64,000 nucleotides of DNA from Maricaulis sp963975345. GTDB lineage: Bacteria > Pseudomonadota > Alphaproteobacteria > Caulobacterales > Maricaulaceae. A program made the position numbers and the translations under genes. The number at the start of each line of letters is the position of its first letter. Positions within the stretch are counted from its first letter, which is position 1. The notes beneath the pieces were generated by a model. That model was not told the DNA's origin, did not search any database, and worked only from the letters and a program-made list of their open reading frames with translations. Positions 62,360 through 64,000 of this stretch are shown here, piece after piece. The DNA lies in NCBI RefSeq assembly GCF_963975345.1, contig NZ_CAXBGE010000008.1, positions 124,001 to 188,000 of the forward strand. The letters run 5' to 3'.

Positions 62360-63028
62360 ATGCGCGGCTTCGGGGCCAAGGAACTGCTCGAATGTTATGC
62401 GCGCGGCGTCTTCCCGATGGCGGAGGGCCGCGACGATCCGCGCATCTACCTGCTGGACCCCGACCAGCGCGGCATCCTGCCGCTCGACGACTTCCACCTG
62501 CCGCGCCGGCTGCAACGCACCGTGCGCCAGGACAGCTTCCAGGTCAGCATCAATCTCGATTTCCCCGCCGTTGTCGCCGGCTGCTGCACGGCGGCACCCG
62601 GCCGCGAGGAAACCTGGATCAATGACGGGATATTCAGCCTCTACACCGAGCTGCATCGCCGCGGCCACGCCCATAGCGTCGAATGCTGGCGCGGCAGCGA
62701 TCTGGTCGGTGGGCTGTATGGCGTCGCGCTGGGCGGCGCGTTTTTCGGTGAGAGCATGTTTTCGCGCCAGCGCGATGCCAGCAAGGTGGCGCTGGTGCAC
62801 CTGCTCGCCCGCCTGATTGCCGGCGGTTATGCGCTGCTCGACACCCAGTTTACCACCGGACATCTGGAAACTTTCGGTGCCCGTTCAATCGCCCGCGACG
62901 ATTACAAATCACGCCTCGCACAAGCGCTTGAGCTGGATGCGAACTTCTTTGCTCTGCCGGCGGAGATTGGTGGCGCTCAGGCCCTGCGTGAGGCTCAGGC
63001 CTTGCAGTCGATCACCCAGACATCATAG
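62360..63028 (+). CDS. aat: Leucyl/phenylalanyl-tRNA-protein transferase
   Basis: Adds Leu or Phe to N-terminal Lys/Arg, making N-end rule substrates for ClpS/ClpAP, whose genes are also in this window. Motifs include LLECYARGVFPMAEGRDD, HRRGHAHSVECWRG, GGLYGVALGGAFFGESMFSR in part, DTQFTTGHLETFGA and the Arg in ARDDYKSRL. ATG 62360 is chosen (222 residues); an ATG 42 bases upstream overlaps accC. The last 34 bases overlap the convergent DUF2155 gene. Confidence 0.95.
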   Translation: MRGFGAKELLECYARGVFPMAEGRDDPRIYLLDPDQRGILPLDDFHLPRRLQRTVRQDSFQVSINLDFPAVVAGCCTAAPGREETWINDGIFSLYTELHRRGHAHSVECWRGSDLVGGLYGVALGGAFFGESMFSRQRDASKVALVHLLARLIAGGYALLDTQFTTGHLETFGARSIARDDYKSRLAQALELDANFFALPAEIGGAQALREAQALQSITQTS

Positions 63029-63459
63029 ACCGGGTGTTCGAGCGGGTTTTGCGCTGGCCGTGAGGCGAACATCCAGCCGGAAAACACCGTCTCGCCCGCG
63101 ATATCGACGCCGAATCCATCGGTGCGCCGGTCGACAATCTGCAAGAAGGCATAGGTTTCCGGTGTCTCCTCCGGTGGGCGCTTGCGGCAATATTGCGCCG
63201 TGATCGTCAAGGCACCGAATTGCGCGCTCTCGCCGATCGGGATTTCAAAATCACGCGTCCGCGCCGTCACCTTGTCGAGACCACGCAGCACGACGATAGA
63301 GCCGGGCTGGCTCGACAATTCCTGGTTCGATCGAACATCGGGATCGTCGCCGCGCAGGCTGGCGCCGGTATCGGACGTGGTGGCGGAATTGCTGTCCTGG
63401 GCCTGCAGGCCGAGCGGCAGACAGGCGGCGAGGATGAAAGCTGTGAATAGACGCGTCAT
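62995..63459 (-). CDS. DUF2155 exported protein
   Basis: A 154-residue secreted protein: signal peptide (MTRLFTAFILAACLPLGLQAQ), a short acidic linker, then the DUF2155 domain with VVLRGLDKVTARTRDFEIP, FGALTITAQYCRKRPPEE, SGWMFASRPAQNPLEHPVYD and the C-terminal VWVIDCK. The two cysteines (in QYCRK and IDCK) may form a disulfide. The function is unknown, though it is conserved beside aat and NDUFA12 in alphaproteobacteria. Its 3' end overlaps aat by 34 bases. Confidence 0.9.
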   Translation of the reverse strand: MTRLFTAFILAACLPLGLQAQDSNSATTSDTGASLRGDDPDVRSNQELSSQPGSIVVLRGLDKVTARTRDFEIPIGESAQFGALTITAQYCRKRPPEETPETYAFLQIVDRRTDGFGVDIAGETVFSGWMFASRPAQNPLEHPVYDVWVIDCKA

Positions 63460-63613
63460 GATTTGAAACTGCCCCGCGATTAAGGCGCTGTCGAGGCGGT
63501 TCGCCCCTCAGGCGATTCGAGCCGTTTCAACGCAGTCTCCGTTATAAACGGCTGTGGATTGGGTTGCCGAATATTCCAGCCACTGGACCGGTTCAGGCCC
63601 TGCGGCAAAGGCT

Positions 63614-64000
63614 TCAGTTTTGTTCCGGCGCCCAAGCTTCGTAATCGCTCGTCGTGGCCTGGCGCTTCTCGGGTGAGACGAGGCTGCCGCTCGGACGGTA
63701 GGCGTAGACGGTGCCGGTCAGATTGGGATGATGGTCCTTTTCCCAGACTTGGCGCGGCAGTGGCGTTTCGGTCGGCGGGGTGTCGAAGGTGTGGTGCAGC
63801 CAGCCATGCCAATCGGATGGCACGCGTGAAGCGTCGGCATAGCCCTTATAGATCACCCAGCGGCGCTTATTGCCATCCGGCCCGGTGACGCCGCTTTCCT
63901 CGAAATAGCGATTGCCGTAATCGTCTTCGCCGACTTTTTTGGCGCCGCGACGCGATAGCGTCAGCAGTGTTCCTGGCGTGGCGTCATTCCACCAAATGAA
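63614..64000 (-). CDS. NDUFA12-family complex I accessory protein (5' end missing)
   Basis: The frame is open to the window edge, so the start is beyond base 64000; 128 residues are visible. It begins FIWWNDATPGTLLTLSRRG and continues with GNRYFEESG, KRRWVIYKGYADASRVPSDW, HGWLHHTFDTPPTE and NLTGTVYAYRPSGSLV. These are the marks of NDUFA12/17.2-kDa subunit homologues of NADH:ubiquinone oxidoreductase, found in alphaproteobacteria and mitochondria. An internal GTG (63856) is not a credible start. The gap to DUF2155 (63460-63613) holds only a weak AGCCGTTT/AAACGGCT hairpin. Confidence 0.9.
   Translation of the reverse strand, partial: FIWWNDATPGTLLTLSRRGAKKVGEDDYGNRYFEESGVTGPDGNKRRWVIYKGYADASRVPSDWHGWLHHTFDTPPTETPLPRQVWEKDHHPNLTGTVYAYRPSGSLVSPEKRQATTSDYEAWAPEQN

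Overview
The window reads as a chromosomal segment of an alphaproteobacterium, most likely from the Caulobacterales/Maricaulales (Hyphomonadaceae or Maricaulaceae-like). The evidence is an adjacent divK-pleD pair, an RNase E ending in a Caulobacter-type GWW tail, an M23 peptidase/bactofilin pair like LmdC-BacA of Hyphomonas, an IscR-headed suf operon, the accB-accC-aat-DUF2155-NDUFA12 string, and GC-rich coding throughout. No rRNA, tRNA or CRISPR array was seen. Both ends cut through genes: an amidohydrolase on the left and an NDUFA12-like complex I protein on the right.

Layout. 1-3.7 kb: amidohydrolase end, DEAD-box RNA helicase with a hairpin in its leader, and a GGDEF protein. 3.7-12.1 kb: one long minus-strand Fe-S assembly operon, iscR - cysteine desulfurase - sufB - putative lipoprotein - sufC - sufD - sufS - sufT - sufA - GST, preceded by a good IscR type-1 box. 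12.2-23.5 kb: alpha/beta hydrolase, anmK/tyrS, a giant AsmA/YhdP-like protein, a 1-Cys PrxQ peroxiredoxin, a DUF455 ferritin-like protein, M23 peptidase plus bactofilin, and prfB with an intact programmed +1 frameshift. 23.6-33.7 kb: PBP1A and AmiC facing rne, then an M48 peptidase with TPRs, a predicted N-acyltransferase and a zinc-ribbon DUF2007 protein.

33.7-40.3 kb is the accessory part. It holds a probable toxin-antitoxin pair (DUF7662-like antitoxin plus PIN toxin behind an operator palindrome), a HIT protein, a small membrane protein, recQ, and a RAYT transposase bracketed by identical 24-bp palindromes. A third copy of the palindrome supplies the recQ stop codon. A DUF2306 membrane protein lies divergent from a membrane-anchored AraC regulator.

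40.3-64 kb is mostly core: clpS-clpA, a phasin with a histone-like N-terminal extension, a SPOR-containing D,D-carboxypeptidase, topA-rnr-Nudix, MFS, rpmG (55 aa), divK-pleD, ROK kinase-dinB, RidA, mntP, a DsbA/ScsC-like lipoprotein, thiS-thiG, aroQ-accB-accC-aat, DUF2155 and NDUFA12.

The least ordinary items are the DUF7662/PIN module, the RAYT with its palindromes, the lipoprotein gene inside the suf operon, and the reversed PhaF-like phasin. Family calls rest on motif recognition only; no database search was run.
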